Shown here one piece after another: positions 62,588 to 64,000 of a stretch of 64,000 nucleotides of DNA (its first letter is position 1; the number at the start of each line of letters is the position of its first letter). Made by a program: the position numbers and the translations under genes. This DNA is from JALYXI01 sp963716685 (GTDB lineage: Bacteria > Acidobacteriota > Terriglobia > Bryobacterales > Bryobacteraceae): assembly GCA_963716685.1 (NCBI GenBank), contig CAVQTR010000003.1:930001-994000 (forward strand), written 5' to 3'. A model generated the notes under the pieces. The model worked only from the letters and a program-made list of their open reading frames with translations, made no database searches and was not told where the DNA came from.

Positions 62588-63196
62588 CTACGAAGCGCGG
62601 GTGCGTCTGCGCCGGACTGCTAGTACGAAGCTGACCAGAAGGAATCCGGCCAAGCTCATCCACCAAGTGCTCACTTCGGGAACCGGCGAAGCGAATCCGC
62701 TGGCGACAACTATCTTTGCGCCGACAGTCGCGGAGATAGGAAGTCCATACTTGTCCAAATAAGACGACAACCCGAAAGTCAGACCATAAACGCGCGTGTC
62801 AAGATAAGCGCCACCGAGTGGAACGGGATTTCCTCCAAATTGATCGAAGGCATGTATCCCGTCAGTTGAGATTTTTGTGTCAAAGAGATAGACCTCGGAA
62901 TCTGGGTTTGTGTCGATGCCAACCGGAAGCTCCGCATAGATTCCTTCTGAACAGTTAAATCCGAGAAAACATCCAGGAGCGTTTATTTCAAAGGCATCGG
63001 ACGGACTAGAGGAGTAAGGCAGAATCCCTATGGAGGTCGGGCCGGAAACATAGATTAGGTCCACCAAACTGGCAGAGGCGCTTCCGGGCACGAGTTCGGT
63101 CAGGGTTAGCTCAGGCACCGTAAACGAGTACGGGTAGACGGTGTCGGCGTTAGCAGCCAGGCAAAAGGTCAACATCAGCAGGGCAAATTTGGTCAT
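62588..63196 (-). CDS. PEP-CTERM sorting-domain protein
   Basis: 202 residues. Signal peptide FALLMLTFCLAANA, a Ser/Gly/aromatic-rich secreted domain with two Cys (GCFLGFNC) and a C-terminal PEP-CTERM anchor: VPEVSTWWMSLAGFLLVSFV then RRRRTRAS. Such proteins are cleaved and anchored by an exosortase and are usually biofilm or surface proteins. The motif has Val after VPE instead of the usual Pro. No exosortase is in the window. It lies inside the tRNA-bounded insert and has lower G+C than its surroundings, so it was probably acquired. Confidence 0.8.
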   Translation of the reverse strand: MTKFALLMLTFCLAANADTVYPYSFTVPELTLTELVPGSASASLVDLIYVSGPTSIGILPYSSSPSDAFEINAPGCFLGFNCSEGIYAELPVGIDTNPDSEVYLFDTKISTDGIHAFDQFGGNPVPLGGAYLDTRVYGLTFGLSSYLDKYGLPISATVGAKIVVASGFASPVPEVSTWWMSLAGFLLVSFVLAVRRRRTRAS

Positions 63197-63527
63197 CCGG
63201 CGAAGCTACCAAAAAGCGATTCTGTCTGTCTGTAAATGTTCACACAGGCGGCGGAACATGGTGGTCTTTCTCGACGTTCCTGGCGGTTCTGGATCGTTGG
63301 CAGGTTTAGGGTGAAGGGAAGGGCAGGAAAGGAACGGAGCGCCGGGAACGGGGCTTTCTGTTCGCCCGTTCTTCGCCACCGGGTATTCTGTGCGTGTGAA
63401 GCTTTACCTTTTGGTCGTGCGCACCTCAATTCCGATCTTTCCGTCCGATTATGGGACCTGCAAATTCGGTTCATAATCACCAAATGCCGGTCCCTGTTCG
63501 CTCTGGGGGAGTTTTGAAAGTATTGGG
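63197..63527. other. Non-coding stretch inside the tRNA-bounded insert
   Basis: About 330 bases between the PEP-CTERM start codon and the right direct repeat. Short open frames exist on both strands but none has a convincing start, composition or motif. No integrase fragment, terminator hairpin or tandem repeat is recognised. It may hold the promoter of the PEP-CTERM gene and recombinase binding sites. Confidence 0.5.
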
Positions 63528-63572
63528 TTTGTAATCGGATGGTCGGGGGTTCAACTCCCTCCGCCAGCTCCA
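63528..63572 (+). repeat. Direct repeat, distal copy of the tRNA-Thr 3' segment (attR-like)
   Basis: Exact 45-bp copy of the tRNA-Thr 3' part (anticodon loop through CCA). The preceding bases do not complete a tRNA (no acceptor 5' strand or D arm), so this is a recombination scar, not a gene. Confidence 0.92.
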
Positions 63573-63648
63573 TCCCGACATCGACATAGGACTGCACCAC
63601 ACCCTCTTGCCGTGGCTGCGAACATCCCGCGTGCTAGGATCATCGCAC

Positions 63649-64000
63649 ATGGCACGAACAATCCTCGTACTTGACGGAGAGCGAGTCGTACGCACGGTCC
63701 TGAAATCCATCCTGGAAGCGGCCGGCAATTCAGTCTTCGTCACTGGCGATGTCAACGTAGCTGTGACGCGGTGCGAGAACGAAAAGCCCGATCTCATCAT
63801 CACCAACGTCTATCTCCCGGGACTCACCGGGCACGAGGCCATGAATCTCCTGAAAGAACGGTGCAGCGACATCCCGGTACTGATGGTTTCGGGCCTTCCT
63901 GACAGCGACGTGATCGAGACCTGGGTTACCCAGGACGGCTTTGACGTGTTCCCCAAACCGTTTCAGGCGCAGGATCTGCTGTCAAAGGTAGAACAGATGT
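63649..64000 (+). CDS. Receiver-domain protein lacking the phospho-acceptor Asp (partial)
   Basis: 117 codons to the window edge, no stop reached. Receiver fold: ILVLDGERVV (D9, second acidic residue replaced by Gly, then E11), IITNVYLPGLTG where N53 replaces the phospho-acceptor Asp, switch Ser81 in LMVSG and Lys103 in FPKPF. The Asn codon is AAC, clear in the sequence. This would be a pseudo-receiver that cannot be phosphorylated in the usual way. Any output domain would lie beyond the window. It starts 76 bp after the right repeat of the tRNA insert. Confidence 0.83.
   Translation, partial: MARTILVLDGERVVRTVLKSILEAAGNSVFVTGDVNVAVTRCENEKPDLIITNVYLPGLTGHEAMNLLKERCSDIPVLMVSGLPDSDVIETWVTQDGFDVFPKPFQAQDLLSKVEQM

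Larger units (their letters stand above)
62378..63572. mobile_element. Small tRNA-Thr-integrated insert or remnant
   Basis: DNA bounded by the two 45-bp repeats; excision between them would remove 1150 bp and restore one tRNA-Thr. It holds one plausible gene (a PEP-CTERM protein, minus strand) and about 165 and 330 bp of apparently non-coding sequence on either side. Two sampled 60-base lines are 43-50 percent G+C, clearly below the neighbouring chromosome. No integrase or recombinase gene is visible, so it is either a deletion remnant of a larger island or a non-autonomous element mobilised in trans. Confidence 0.75.

Noticed and set aside
62358..62666. Minus-strand open frame crossing the tRNA-Thr
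   Set aside because: Its C-terminal residues are the antisense translation of the tRNA itself, a common false gene.
63236..63517. Plus-strand open frame of about 90 codons inside the insert
   Set aside because: No convincing start, composition or motif; not distinguishable from chance.

Overview
The window is high-GC bacterial chromosome that reads as Acidobacteriota, most like the Bryobacterales/Solibacter group. This is inferred from gene families: three Oar-like TonB-dependent receptors with N-terminal carboxypeptidase-regulatory domains, a VWFA protein of the acidobacterial type, a large SBBP-repeat secreted protein, and paired M28 peptidase/amidohydrolase genes. Genes are densely packed, often overlapping by 1-4 nt, and several begin with TTG.

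Layout. 1-5867: minus-strand phage head-assembly module (probable small terminase, TerL, portal, scaffold-like, P22-type coat, three small virion proteins, the last cut by the window edge). 6026-12386: PpiC lipoprotein, Gfo/Idh/MocA oxidoreductase, ABC exporter half with a degenerate catalytic residue, YdcF-type protein, DUF427 protein, secreted MBL hydrolase. 12387-18794: Oar-like receptor, then a divergent intergenic region with a phased TGCACAA heptamer array, lipA and a VWFA protein. 18788-33535: bifunctional glycosyltransferase, toroid protein, a second receptor with a LamG-like partner, GT39, S1/P1 nuclease, SDR, GT2 and SBBP protein. 33625-43307: sppA, a ligase-associated DEXH helicase followed by PdeM (which lacks a normal start codon), htpG, an SPL-like radical SAM protein and an ABC-F ATPase. 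43326-48226: enolase-superfamily enzyme and a third receptor.

48288-56984 is the most distinctive block. It is a minus-strand series of near-overlapping genes that together look like a dedicated alcohol-respiration module: a lanthanide-type PQQ dehydrogenase (XoxF-like), an XoxJ-like periplasmic binding protein, a lipoprotein cytochrome c, an alternative aa3-type oxidase (II with fused cytochrome c, I, III, small membrane protein), a CtaG-cytochrome c fusion, an HbpS/GlcG-like protein and a response regulator. By my reading, the dehydrogenase gene is interrupted by nine single-base indels although every catalytic residue survives. Oxidase subunit I lacks both the D-channel Asp and the K-channel Lys. 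57081-62310: FNT channel, then two M28 peptidases in opposite orientation around an amidohydrolase.

62347-63572: an intact tRNA-Thr(TGT) and, 1.15 kb downstream, a perfect 45-bp copy of its 3' part. They flank a small lower-GC insert that carries a PEP-CTERM protein gene and no visible integrase. The window ends inside a receiver-domain protein whose phospho-acceptor Asp is replaced by Asn. By eye, strand composition changes from C-rich to G-rich on the + strand near 25.6-28 kb, independent of gene orientation.
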